A stretch of DNA of 64,000 nucleotides, taken from the NCBI RefSeq assembly GCF_014873875.1, contig NZ_JADBEM010000001.1, positions 2,728,001-2,792,000 of the forward strand, in the 5' to 3' direction. The position numbers were made by a program, and so were the translations under genes. Source of the DNA: Actinopolymorpha pittospori (GTDB taxonomy: Bacteria > Actinomycetota > Actinomycetes > Propionibacteriales > Actinopolymorphaceae). Positions 8,290 to 16,805 of this stretch are shown piece by piece. The notes beneath the pieces are model-generated. The model saw only the letters and a program-made list of their open reading frames with translations. It did no database searches and was not told where the DNA came from. Position 1 is the first letter of the stretch; every line of letters begins with the position of its first letter.

Positions 8290-9029
8290 CCGAGGACACC
8301 GCGACGGAGGACACCGCGACCGAGGACACCGCGACGGAGGAGCCGTCCGCCTCGGACCGGCCATCCTCGCCGGACATCCGGGTGCTCCTCGCCGACGACC
8401 ACGCCCTCATGCGGGAAAGCTTCCGGGCCCTGCTCGACGTGTCGCCGGGCTTCGTCGCCGTGGGGGAGGCCGGCACCGGCACCGAGGCGGTGCGGCTGGC
8501 CCGGCAGCACCTGCCCGACGTGGTGCTGATGGACGTCCGGATGCCCGACATGGACGGCATCGAGGCGACGAGGCAGATCTGTACGGGGCCGGAGACCGCC
8601 TCCGTACGGGTGCTCGTCCTCACCACCTTCGACCTGACCGAGTACGTCTACGCCGCCATGCGCGCAGGCGCCAGCGGCTTCCTGGTCAAGGACGTCACGG
8701 CGGGGGAGCTGCTGGACGGCATCCGGGTGGTGGCCTCCGGCGAGGCGCTGCTGACACCCAGGGTCACCCAGCGACTGATCGCCACGTTCACCCGGCGGAC
8801 CTCCGGTGCCCCGACCGGACTGGAACTCATCACCGAGCGGGAACGCGAGGTGCTGACCCTGATCGCCCGCGGGCTGTCCAACACGGAGATCTCCCAGCAC
8901 CTGCACGTGACGCTCGGCACCGTGAAGACCTATATCGGACGTCTGCTCAGCAAGCTCGGTGCGCGGGACAGGGCGCAGCTCGTGATCACGGCCTACGACA
9001 CCGGTCTCGTGACGCCGAAGCCACGCTGA
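8286..9029 (+). CDS. NarL/FixJ family response regulator
   Basis: A 247-aa regulator. An acidic N-terminal tail of about 30 residues contains TEDTA repeats. The receiver domain follows (IRVLLADDHA, phosphoacceptor Asp83 in LMDVRMPDMDG, Thr/Lys switch residues in LVLTTFD and FLVKD). A LuxR-type HTH lies at about residues 176-240 (LTLIARGLSNTEISQHLHV). The start is set by the 4-bp overlap with the kinase gene. It is the likely binder of the dyad at 7013-7058. The 30-residue tail before the receiver is unusual for this family. Confidence 0.9.
   Translation: MTEDTATEDTATEDTATEEPSASDRPSSPDIRVLLADDHALMRESFRALLDVSPGFVAVGEAGTGTEAVRLARQHLPDVVLMDVRMPDMDGIEATRQICTGPETASVRVLVLTTFDLTEYVYAAMRAGASGFLVKDVTAGELLDGIRVVASGEALLTPRVTQRLIATFTRRTSGAPTGLELITEREREVLTLIARGLSNTEISQHLHVTLGTVKTYIGRLLSKLGARDRAQLVITAYDTGLVTPKPR
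8289..8333. repeat. In-frame 15-bp tandem repeat encoding TEDTA
   Basis: Three consecutive 15-bp units (ACCGAGGACACCGCG and a one-base variant alternating) encode TEDTA three times at the extreme N-terminus of the response regulator. A partial fourth unit, TEEPS, follows. The unit is a multiple of three, so copy-number change would alter tail length without a frameshift. Confidence 0.85.
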
Positions 9030-9140
9030 GTGCGGCGGAATCCTCAAACGCTGTCGAGCTTCTCGTCCGGCATCACACTTCCCCGGCCTGTCTCGTCCTC
9101 TCGGTAGAAGCGCGGACGAGCACGGAAGAACGGAAGTGCC

Positions 9141-9568
9141 ATGAACGAAACGCCCAAGGAAACGCCGCTGCCCGGTGACCTCGCGGCCGCGATCGTCAAC
9201 GCAGCCGGAGATCCGGACCGGATCACCGCGCTGCTGTCGGAGGACGTGACCTGGTGGATCACCCGTCCGTCCCCGACGAGATCATGAACAGCCTCAGTCA
9301 CGGCCGGGAGGAGGTACGGGGCAACCTCGAGCGGGTCTTCTCCCTCCTCTACGACCGCGACTCGGTGCGCACCACGGTGCACCATCAGATCAGCCAGGGC
9401 CCCATAGGTGCGGTGCGGTGGTCGATGACCGGCTCGTTCGCGACCGGCGGGACGTTCGCGAACGAGTACTCCCTGTGGGTCGAGGTCCAGGACGGGCTCG
9501 TGGTCAGGGTCTGGGAGTACACCGACGTCGCGCACTCCACCGGCCAGATGCGAGCGGCACAATGCTGA
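9141..9568 (+). pseudogene. SnoaL/NTF2-like protein, frameshifted
   Basis: The first 48 codons from ATG 9141 encode a typical SnoaL-like N-terminus (LLSEDVTWWI) but stop at 9285. The remainder of the domain (HPSVPDEIMNSL ... VRVWEYTDVAHS) continues in the frame one base back, to TGA at 9568. Joined, they give about 142 aa, the usual length of ketosteroid isomerase-like NTF2 proteins. The lesion lies within about 9258-9275 and is consistent with loss of one base. The stop of the first part overlaps an in-frame ATG of the second (ATGA), so a separate downstream product is conceivable. Sequencing error is not excluded. Confidence 0.65.
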
Positions 9569-9662
9569 TCGCACCCGCCGTCGCGACGGTTCCCCCTCGG
9601 GGGCGGGCGACTCCCTCGCAAGGGGGAGTGATGTCCGGTGTGCCGCCTCTACGCTCGCGGTC

Positions 9663-10115
9663 ATGGTTGACCTCGAGCGCCCGCGACGCTGGCCGGCGTA
9701 CGCGCTGGCGGTGCTGTTCCTCGGCTACGCCGTCGGCAAGGCCGCCTTTGCACTGCAGGACCGGCTCGGGCTCCCGGGCGGCCCGCCCGTGTCGGCCGCC
9801 GAATCCGAGAGCTACTTCCTGGACGCGGCCGCGGCCCAGTGGCTCGCGGCCGCGTCCGGCGTCTTCGCCGCCTGTGTCGCCATCGCCACGGTCACGGCGC
9901 TGGGCCGTCGGGTACCGCGAGGACTCATGCTGCTCGTGCTGGCCGGGATGCTGCTGGCTGTCGGGTACGGCGCCGGGGTCATGATGGTGGACGGGTTCGT
10001 CGGCATCGGCGTCGGCTGGCGGTGGTACCACGGCGTGCTCGGAGCCGTCGCGCTCGTGCTGTTTCTGGAGACGACCCGCTCCTACGCGACGGCGACGAGA
10101 CGCGGCGCGGGCTGA
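9663..10115 (+). CDS. Four-helix integral membrane protein, unknown
   Basis: A 150-aa protein with hydrophobic segments at about residues 12-30, 58-80, 90-112 and 122-137. A basic N-terminus (VDLERPRRW) and a basic C-terminal tail (ATATRRGAG) suggest both ends are cytoplasmic. The loop between helices 1 and 2 is acidic (AAESESYFLDA). I do not recognise the family. It is a single gene between the SnoaL remnant and an oppositely directed oxidoreductase. No strong Shine-Dalgarno is visible before ATG 9663. Confidence 0.65.
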   Translation: MVDLERPRRWPAYALAVLFLGYAVGKAAFALQDRLGLPGGPPVSAAESESYFLDAAAAQWLAAASGVFAACVAIATVTALGRRVPRGLMLLVLAGMLLAVGYGAGVMMVDGFVGIGVGWRWYHGVLGAVALVLFLETTRSYATATRRGAG

Positions 10116-10193
10116 TCAGGCGTGACCAGGCGTGGACGGGCTGCGGTGATGTGGCGGGCGGTGGCGTGGTGGCGCCCGGTCGATGCGCCGTTT

Positions 10194-11069
10194 CTACCGC
10201 GCAGACAGGTGATCGCTCGCGATCTTGTCGAGCACGGCTTCGTCACCGGCATAGACGCCGGTGGCTCGTGGCCAGTGCGTCACCACGTCGGTGAAGCCGA
10301 GTTCGGCCGCCCGGCCCACCGCATCGGTGAAGTACTCGGCGCTGGAGAGCGCGAACGGTCCGGCGCTGTCCAAGGACAGGTAGCGGTCGATCGTGGCCGG
10401 TTCGCCACCGTCCTGGGCGATGATGTCGTCGAAGCGGGTCGTCAACTCCGCGATGCCGCGCCACCACTGCTGAGTACTGTCGTGCCCGCCGGCGCCGGTG
10501 GTGGCCCAGCCCTGGCCGAACCGCGCGGCGAGCCGCAGGGACTTCGGGCCGTTCGCCGCGACGACCATGGGAAGTCTCGGCTTGTGCAGGCATCCCGGTT
10601 GGGTTCGTGCGTGAACAGCCGTGAAGTAGTCGCCGGCGTAGCTGACGTCGTCCTCGGTCAGCAGGCGATCCAGCAACTCGAGGAACTCCCCCAGGCGCGC
10701 CACGAGGCGAGGCGGTGGCAGGGTGTCCTCGCCGAGCACGGTCGAGTCGAAGCCGGTGCCACCGGCGCCAACGCCGAGAAGGAACCTGCCCGCGCTGATG
10801 TCGTCCAGGCTGAGGACGTCGCGGACGAACGACACTGGATGCCGGAAGTTCGGCGAGGCCACGAAGGTCCCCAGCTGGATCCGTGAGGTCACCATCGAGG
10901 CGGCGGTCAGCGTCGGGACCGTGCCGAACCAGGGCCCGTCGGCGAGGCTCCGCCACGCGAGGTGGTCGTAGGTCCATGCGTGATCGAAACCGTAGTCCTC
11001 GGCACGCCTCCACAGCGGGGCTGCCTGCGGCCAGCGATATTCGGGGAGGATGACGATGCCGTAGCGCAT
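10194..11069 (-). CDS. LLM-class flavin-dependent oxidoreductase, probably F420-dependent
   Basis: A 291-aa luciferase-like TIM barrel. The N-terminus MRYGIVILPEYRW leads into an early His/Asp-rich segment (FDHAWTYDHL). Later come RIQLGTFVASPNFRHP, the glycine-rich GRFLLGVGAGG and LPMVVAANGPKSL. These fit the actinobacterial LLM group that uses reduced F420 or FMN. The family includes dehydrogenases and monooxygenases for small organic molecules; the substrate is unknown. It is a single gene with no obvious operon partner. Confidence 0.85.
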   Translation of the reverse strand: MRYGIVILPEYRWPQAAPLWRRAEDYGFDHAWTYDHLAWRSLADGPWFGTVPTLTAASMVTSRIQLGTFVASPNFRHPVSFVRDVLSLDDISAGRFLLGVGAGGTGFDSTVLGEDTLPPPRLVARLGEFLELLDRLLTEDDVSYAGDYFTAVHARTQPGCLHKPRLPMVVAANGPKSLRLAARFGQGWATTGAGGHDSTQQWWRGIAELTTRFDDIIAQDGGEPATIDRYLSLDSAGPFALSSAEYFTDAVGRAAELGFTDVVTHWPRATGVYAGDEAVLDKIASDHLSAR

Positions 11070-11265
11070 GAGGCCCCACTGTAGAGGACCGGCCAGTGCC
11101 TCAGCCCTTGCCGCCAGCGCCGTCCCGGCCCCGTCTCGGCACGGGCGCCGCCGACGTTTGCGCCACGCAACCGCGGAGTCTCGGACAGGTCATCGGCGCA
11201 TCGATTCCTTCGGTGTCGACCCAAACGGGATGAACCCGAGGAAATCAACAGAACAAGCGAGTCAG

Positions 11266-12189
11266 CTACGGGACGATGACCAGCTTCACCCCGCCGGTGC
11301 CGGCCGCCTGCCGGCTCCACGCGTGCTGGACCTCTCCGATGGGCACCGCTTCCACGTCGACGTGCAGGTCGCCGGAGGCGCAGGCTTCCCCGAGCTGTGC
11401 GTAGGCCGCGGCGCGTACGTCCTGCGGGGCGTGGAAGACGGCATGCCCGCGGATGTCGATCGCGCGGCTCCGCAGGAGCGGGGCCGCGACCGCGGTTTCG
11501 GCGGCGGCGAGCTGGCCGACCTGGATGAGGCGTGCGCCGTGCGCGGCCTGGGTGAGGGCGGCGACGGCAGGCTCACCCCACAGCAGGTCCACGATCACGT
11601 TGGCGCCGGCGAGCGCACCCGGAAGGTCGTCGACCGCACCGAGTTGCACCGTGGCATCCGCCCCCAGCTCGGCGGTGTGCGCCAATTGCTCGGGGTCGCG
11701 CCCGACGGCCACGACGCGGCCAGCGCCCAGCAGGCGCGCGATCTGGACGGCGAAGCGTCCGACCACCCCGGTGGCGCCGAGTACGACCACCGTCTCGCCC
11801 GGCTGCAGTCCGGCGCGCCAGTGCAGGGCCGTGTGCGCCGCCAGACCCGCGTTGCCCATGCCGGCCAGGATCACCGGATCGACGTCTTCGGGGGCGGGGA
11901 TCAGCGAGTCCTCGGGTACGAGGGTGCGCTCGGCCATCGACCCGAACGGCCCGACAGTCGTGTCGAAGTACACCAGACGCCCATCCGTGCGACGTCCCAC
12001 GCCGTCGCTGCCCACAACCGACGGCAGCGGCGGCGGACCGGTGTAGAAGCGCCCCGTGGCCTTCGCCAGGTCCAGGTGGTTGACACCAGCCGCCACGACC
12101 TCGACCAACGCGGCACCGGAGGCCGGCTCTGGATCACGGAACTCCCCCGGGACCGGAGTGCCAAGCTCTTCAAGGACAGCTGCACGCAC
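11266..12189 (-). CDS. Zinc-independent MDR family quinone oxidoreductase-like protein
   Basis: A 307-aa medium-chain dehydrogenase/reductase. The N-terminal GroES-like domain contains AAGVNHLDLAKATGRF but lacks the structural and catalytic zinc ligands. The Rossmann domain has VVVLGATGVVGRFAVQIA (near residues 140-157) and VVAVGRD, indicating NADPH binding. This pattern places it with quinone oxidoreductases (QOR, zeta-crystallin group). It probably acts in the cytosol on quinones or enones. It is a single gene on the minus strand. Confidence 0.85.
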   Translation of the reverse strand: MRAAVLEELGTPVPGEFRDPEPASGAALVEVVAAGVNHLDLAKATGRFYTGPPPLPSVVGSDGVGRRTDGRLVYFDTTVGPFGSMAERTLVPEDSLIPAPEDVDPVILAGMGNAGLAAHTALHWRAGLQPGETVVVLGATGVVGRFAVQIARLLGAGRVVAVGRDPEQLAHTAELGADATVQLGAVDDLPGALAGANVIVDLLWGEPAVAALTQAAHGARLIQVGQLAAAETAVAAPLLRSRAIDIRGHAVFHAPQDVRAAAYAQLGEACASGDLHVDVEAVPIGEVQHAWSRQAAGTGGVKLVIVP

Positions 12190-12367
12190 CCGGCAAGTCT
12201 AGAGTCGCCTCACGCAGCGATGTCACAGCTTCGCGGCATCGCCGTCCCGGCTCACCACGTTCCTTCCCGAGCCGGCAGGAATCGCCGGAGTCAGGTCCAA
12301 AGCCGTCCGGACCGGGCCGATTCGCCGGACCGCCAGGCTCTCCCGGCGCAATCGCGGCAAGCGAGGT

Positions 12368-13378
12368 CTAGCTGCTCTCCTCGTCCACGTTGATGTCGAC
12401 CGACACGGAGTCCGCCAGCGCCGCCCGTGCCCCGGCTTCCGACGCTTCGCGGACGGCCCGGGCGAGGGCTTCGACATCGACGTTCTCGGCACCGGCGGCC
12501 AGGGCGTTCGCCAGGGTGTCGATGGTCGCGCGAAGGGCACCGATGTGGGCGGCGTTGGCGACAGCCTGTTCGTACGCCTTGGGTGCGTACCACGCGTCGG
12601 AACGGATGTGCGCCAGGTACGTCTCGGCGGTGGCCCTGTTGCCGGCGAGGCTGGTCAGAGAGTGCGCCCAGACGGCGTCGGCGATCTCGTTGGCGGTCGG
12701 CAAGTCGTCCTCCGTGGGGGTCATGTCGTAGTAGGTGGGCGCGAGCCTTCGGAGGGTCGCGAGTGTCGCCACGTCGCCGTCCAGGTGACCGGAGACGCCC
12801 GACACGGTGGTCCTGTCGGTCCACTGCCAGATCGATGCACCCGCGGGCATGTCGTCGTCGGCGTCCGGCCACGGGCCACGGGGGCTGGGCCACCTCGCGA
12901 GCCAGAGCCAGCGCCCGGCGAGCAACTCGGAGCCGTGCGTTCGGTTGTTCAGGTAGTCGGAGTTGACGTAGAGCCCGCATCGCATCGCGCCGGTGAGTTC
13001 GAGCCGCCGGTCGACCTCCCGCATGAAGGTGAGTGCCCACGCGGTCAGGGCGGACCTCCCGAGGCCGCCGGACTGCTCGAGGTCCAGGACCGGGGGCAGC
13101 TCACGACCGGACCGCCAACCGGCGGCCCGAAGTTCGCTCACGTAGTGCGCGGCCTGCGCCCTGGCGTCCTGGTCAGGGTGGGCGAAGTGGTACGACCCAG
13201 CGAGGAGCCCGACCTGGCGCGCGTCGGCGAAGTAGCGTCGCCACGTTCTGGAGGTGTAGCTCTGGCCCTCGGTCGCCTTGACGACGACGAACCCGACCGC
13301 GCGCTCGAGCCGGGACCACGACGTGATGGTCTGGTACGCGGACACGTCGACGCCGCGGATGATGGTCACCTGGGACAC
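12368..13378 (-). CDS. GH25 muramidase (lysozyme), phage endolysin-like
   Basis: A 336-aa protein. The GH25 domain covers about residues 5-210: GVDVSAYQ with Asp11, PPVLDLEQSGG with Asp99 and catalytic Glu101, then WLWLARW and IWQWTD. It would cleave the MurNAc-GlcNAc bond of peptidoglycan. The C-terminal 110 residues (TANEIADAVWAHSL ...) form a helical region of the kind seen in actinophage endolysins. There is no signal peptide, as expected for a holin-dependent phage enzyme. No other phage genes surround it, so it is a domesticated or stranded lysin, or is released by another route. Confidence 0.85.
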   Translation of the reverse strand: MSQVTIIRGVDVSAYQTITSWSRLERAVGFVVVKATEGQSYTSRTWRRYFADARQVGLLAGSYHFAHPDQDARAQAAHYVSELRAAGWRSGRELPPVLDLEQSGGLGRSALTAWALTFMREVDRRLELTGAMRCGLYVNSDYLNNRTHGSELLAGRWLWLARWPSPRGPWPDADDDMPAGASIWQWTDRTTVSGVSGHLDGDVATLATLRRLAPTYYDMTPTEDDLPTANEIADAVWAHSLTSLAGNRATAETYLAHIRSDAWYAPKAYEQAVANAAHIGALRATIDTLANALAAGAENVDVEALARAVREASEAGARAALADSVSVDINVDEESS

Positions 13379-13585
13379 CTCCTCACCGTCAGACTGCGCC
13401 GGTCAGGATACGGAGCAGGTACGCCACGAGGAACCCCCGCGGAAACATCCGGCCACCCGGCCCGGTGCACCCCTCGGCGGGGAGCGCCGACGGGTGGACC
13501 CTCGTCCTGGACCAGAGGATGTGCGGCATAGGCTGGCGCGGCCATCCTGGCGAGTGAAACCGAACTGGGCATGGAGGTTTGGTGG

Positions 13586-14119
13586 ATGACCGAGCTGATC
13601 GAGCCACCACGGCTTGTCCGGCCGACCGTGGCGGTGAAGGACTCCTACCTCGCCGGTGAACGAGCCACGTGCCTGGCTGAAGGAACCGAGCTCGACTGGT
13701 TCGAGCCGGCGCGCGACGACTTCGAGGGGTTTGTCGCCGCACGCAGCGGGATCCGTGTTCGATGGGGCGTTCCCTACACGCACTACTGGTACGTCTCCGG
13801 TGAGCACTATCTCGGAACGCTCGTCATCAGGCATTCGCTGACGCCGGAACTCGCTGAGGCGGGTGGCCACGTCGGCTATCACATCGTTCTCCCCTGGCGC
13901 AGACAAGGGCATGCGACCAGAATGCTGGCGGCAGGCTTGGCCGAATGTGCCCAGTTGGGTCTTGGCCGGGTTCTCCTGACCTGCCTGCCTGACAACGTCG
14001 CGTCTCGCCGGGTGATCCTCGCGAACGGCGGTGTTCCCGACGGTCAGGCGCGTGGTGAGGATCGCTTCTGGATCGACGTCGCGAACCACGATTCGACCTC
14101 TGCGCACGGCATCAGCTAG
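13586..14119 (+). CDS. GNAT family N-acetyltransferase
   Basis: A 177-aa protein. ATG 13586 is preferred over 13571 because GGAGG (13573-13577) lies eight bases upstream of it. The acetyl-CoA binding loop is visible as WRRQGHATRML (R-x-x-G-x-A pattern), and NVASRRVILANGG forms the typical C-terminal GNAT helix. The central HYWYVSGEHYLGTLVIRH makes the beta strands before it. The acceptor is unknown. It is a single gene. Confidence 0.85.
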   Translation: MTELIEPPRLVRPTVAVKDSYLAGERATCLAEGTELDWFEPARDDFEGFVAARSGIRVRWGVPYTHYWYVSGEHYLGTLVIRHSLTPELAEAGGHVGYHIVLPWRRQGHATRMLAAGLAECAQLGLGRVLLTCLPDNVASRRVILANGGVPDGQARGEDRFWIDVANHDSTSAHGIS

Positions 14120-14162
14120 GGCGTGCACGTCCCGTCGTGACTGTTCGAAGCGCTCCCTGCGG

Positions 14163-14723
14163 TCAGTTCACCAGAGCACGGCGTCGAGCGTCGCGGATGA
14201 TGTGATCGGCGGTCTGGTCGGGCGAGAGGGCGGCTGTGTCGAACCACCATCCGACATCGCCAAGCTCGCGCTTCATGTCGGCGTCGAGTGCGTCGTAGCC
14301 GTCGAAAGTGAACTGGTCACGGGGATCCCTGATGGTGTTGCGGTACTGACAGACCTCGATGCCCGGTGCGAGAACGACGAACGAAACCGGCCGAGGGCCG
14401 AGGAGCGCGACGAAGAACTCCAGTTGCTCCCGTGAGGGGATCACCCAGTCGATCACGGGCGTGAAGCCGGCGTCGGCGAAGTTGTTCGCCAACCCGCACA
14501 GGTTGCGGTTGCACAGCTCCACCTGCCGCCTCGCCTCGTCGCCAGGCTCGCCCAGGGCCCAGACTCGACCCCTGACGATCATCCGGTTGAGGTCGTCGCC
14601 GTCGAGCCGGGCAGAGCGCGGCAGTCGTTCGGCCACCAGCCTGGTCACGGTCGACTTCCCGGCCCCCGGCATCCCCGTCACGATCAGGCAGCCTGGCACG
14701 TCGGCACTGAGCACGCCGGCCAT
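14163..14723 (-). CDS. P-loop kinase/ATPase, chloramphenicol-phosphotransferase-like
   Basis: A 186-aa protein. Walker A is GMPGAGKST (residues 17-25) and a Walker B-like strand is PVIDWVIP. The lid region includes YRNTIRDPRDQF. Length and motif order match AAA_33 or CPT-like small-molecule kinases, which phosphorylate nucleosides, antibiotics or other metabolites; a shikimate-kinase-like fold is expected. Neighbours are an unrelated acetyltransferase and a VOC protein, so the context gives no substrate. Confidence 0.75.
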   Translation of the reverse strand: MAGVLSADVPGCLIVTGMPGAGKSTVTRLVAERLPRSARLDGDDLNRMIVRGRVWALGEPGDEARRQVELCNRNLCGLANNFADAGFTPVIDWVIPSREQLEFFVALLGPRPVSFVVLAPGIEVCQYRNTIRDPRDQFTFDGYDALDADMKRELGDVGWWFDTAALSPDQTADHIIRDARRRALVN

Positions 14724-14777
14724 CGTGTCAGCGTGCCTGCTGGGCCAGCAATGCCATTTCCACGGCCCTACGACGCT

Positions 14778-15188
14778 TCACGAACTGGACCACGCACGGG
14801 TGGACAACACCAGCAGATAGCCGTCCGGGTCCTGGAACGTCACGCCCCACGTGTCCCAGTACGGATTGTGCGCGGGCACCCGCTTCCCGCCGTGACGTTC
14901 GAGCCGTTCGACCAGGGCGTCGGGAACCGGCTCACCGAGATAGATCACCAGCAGGTCCTCGGGTGTCGGCCGCGGTTGGATCGGAGCGACGGGATCGTGG
15001 ACGAGTTCCAGGTGCCAGGAAGCATCGAGCCAGCCGACCATGAGGAGTGAGTGCTCTCCGTCAGTGCCGTCGGTCGTGTACCGGTACAGGACATCGAGCC
15101 CGAGACCCGAGGTCCAGAAGTCCTCCGCGGCTTGGAGGTCACGTGACGGTCGGGCGATGCGTATGTGAGCCGTGGCGTCAGCCGGCAT
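14778..15188 (-). CDS. VOC (glyoxalase/bleomycin-resistance fold) protein
   Basis: A 136-aa protein. ATG 15188 is chosen because AGGAGG lies eight bases upstream, rather than the longer in-frame start at 15242. Two beta-alpha-beta-beta-beta units are visible: ARPSRDLQAAEDFWTSGLGLDVLYR and, near the end, VTFQDPDGYLLVLS. Members bind a metal or hydrophobic ligand (dioxygenases, glyoxalase I, antibiotic-binding proteins). It probably sits in an operon with the kinase-like gene upstream (50 bp gap). The ligand is unknown. Confidence 0.85.
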   Translation of the reverse strand: MPADATAHIRIARPSRDLQAAEDFWTSGLGLDVLYRYTTDGTDGEHSLLMVGWLDASWHLELVHDPVAPIQPRPTPEDLLVIYLGEPVPDALVERLERHGGKRVPAHNPYWDTWGVTFQDPDGYLLVLSTRAWSSS

Positions 15189-15238
15189 CGTGCTACCTCC
15201 TGCTGGGCGCGGGTCCTCGTGGACCGACGGATGAAACT

Positions 15239-15910
15239 TCACTGCCCGGACGCTACCCCCGCGAGGGCGGCGCGGATGCGACGACGATCGTCGGCGTCGA
15301 AGTGCGGGGTGTCGAGGATGTACCGACGCTGGTGGGGCGGCACATCCCGCAGGAACGCACGCGGGTCGTCGAGGAGATCTCGGATGAGGTCCCTACCTGC
15401 GAGGAAGAACAGGTCGATCAGTTTGGGGTTCCCGTCGGTCGAGAGCAGTACGTGGCGCTCGCCGATGTCGACGCCGCCCCACCACCGGACGTTCTGACGG
15501 CCCCATTCGTCCATCCTGTCGACCTCGTGCCGGAGAGCGCGTAGGTCGGCATCGGCTTCCTCGGCGTGCGCCCAGTGCCGCAGAAACGTCTCGACCAACT
15601 CCCTGCCCGGAGGGCTCAGGTGTTCGAGCACAGCCAGATGGCCGCCACCTTCGAGTTGGGTGGCAAGCTCCACCTGCGGAACGTATCGATTGGCGGCGCA
15701 TCGTCGGCAGAGTTCGACGAAGTACCCATAGGCCGGCTCGAACGGGCCGACCCGGGCAAGGAGTCGACCACTCGGCGACCGGTACGCGTAGGCCCAGTCG
15801 CCCTCACCGCACATCGCCCAACCCAGGCGCTCGAGACGGGCTCGCGCCGACCGGTGGTCGAGCACCGGCCACTGCACGCCGAGCAAGCGGACGACCTCGG
15901 GCTCATGCAC
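15239..15910 (-). CDS. Protein-kinase-fold-like protein of unknown function
   Basis: A 223-aa soluble protein. The C-terminal half has VRWWGGVDIGERHVLL followed by PKLIDLFFLAG. This loosely resembles the catalytic and metal-binding loops of aminoglycoside-phosphotransferase-like kinases (D....N..., then D-L/F). I see no clear ATP-binding glycine loop. The same strand carries the VOC gene 50 bp downstream. I do not recognise the family; the kinase resemblance is tentative. Confidence 0.55.
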   Translation of the reverse strand: MHEPEVVRLLGVQWPVLDHRSARARLERLGWAMCGEGDWAYAYRSPSGRLLARVGPFEPAYGYFVELCRRCAANRYVPQVELATQLEGGGHLAVLEHLSPPGRELVETFLRHWAHAEEADADLRALRHEVDRMDEWGRQNVRWWGGVDIGERHVLLSTDGNPKLIDLFFLAGRDLIRDLLDDPRAFLRDVPPHQRRYILDTPHFDADDRRRIRAALAGVASGQ

Positions 15911-15953
15911 CCGGCGAAGTCTGTCACCGGGTGGCTGGTTCCTCCATCCGAGT

Positions 15954-16745
15954 TCAGCTGTTCGGCTGGCTCACCGCGGTTCGAAACTGGCGCGTCAGTT
16001 CGGCGGCGTGGTCGACGTCCATTCCGGCGGCCACCCAGGTGGTGACGCCCAGGGCTGTGGAGTCGGCCCAGGCGCAGACGACGGTACCGTTCAGTTGCGT
16101 CTCGTTCGGCTGACCACAGGCCATGGCGACGTCGTCGCGGCCTGATTCGACGGAGTGTGCGGATTGCACCTGTGCTCCGGCCAGGTAGTCTCGCACCCCC
16201 AGGGCTGGGGACCTCTGCAGTGAAGCCCGCAACCCGCTGCCCGGCTTGGTGTTGAGGCCGAGGAACGCGACGGCCGCGGCACCGTCCTGGTATTCGCCGT
16301 AGACGACCGAGGCCACGAGTTCCTGCCGGTCGGCTCGGGAAAGCACCTGCTGTCCACGGGCACGGGCCGCGCTGTCGTCGACGAGAGTCCAGTTGCCGGC
16401 CATGGCTGGCGCCGACAAGGTGGAGCCTGGCCCCCGCGCCACGGGTGGGCCGAGGGTCTCAGCGCTCCTGAGCTCGACGATCGTGGTCTGCAGCCCGGCT
16501 GTGGCGACGACGACGCCGAGGTAGGTCCACCACCGCCAAGTTCGGCTGGAGTATGCGGCCACCACGCCGGCAGCGACCACTCCCACGGCGGTGGGGAGGA
16601 CAAGCCGCCCCGCGGTGTAGAAGACGCTCTCGGTGTGGCGAGGCACGACGACGATGAGCAAGGCGGCAAAAGTCGGTACGGCTACCAGCGCGGCGAAGCG
16701 CCATGGGCGGTCGTTGGGCCTGTTCAGGCGCCCCCCAATGATCAC
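15954..16745 (-). CDS. Membrane-anchored protein with extracytoplasmic C-terminal domain, unknown
   Basis: A 263-aa protein. Three hydrophobic segments lie at about residues 17-35, 46-65 and 75-90. They are followed by about 170 polar residues that probably lie outside the membrane. Two cysteines (AMACGQPNE and VVCAWADS) could pair. The ending resembles uncharacterised actinobacterial membrane proteins that carry a small secreted domain with a DHAAELTRQF helix. The function is not known. Its start codon is 60 bp from a divergent gene. Confidence 0.65.
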   Translation of the reverse strand: MIIGGRLNRPNDRPWRFAALVAVPTFAALLIVVVPRHTESVFYTAGRLVLPTAVGVVAAGVVAAYSSRTWRWWTYLGVVVATAGLQTTIVELRSAETLGPPVARGPGSTLSAPAMAGNWTLVDDSAARARGQQVLSRADRQELVASVVYGEYQDGAAAVAFLGLNTKPGSGLRASLQRSPALGVRDYLAGAQVQSAHSVESGRDDVAMACGQPNETQLNGTVVCAWADSTALGVTTWVAAGMDVDHAAELTRQFRTAVSQPNS

Positions 16746-16805
16746 GACGGCCTATCGTGCCAGGGTTCTGTTCGGCGTTCGTCGACTGGTGTAACGTCCC
16801 CAGCC

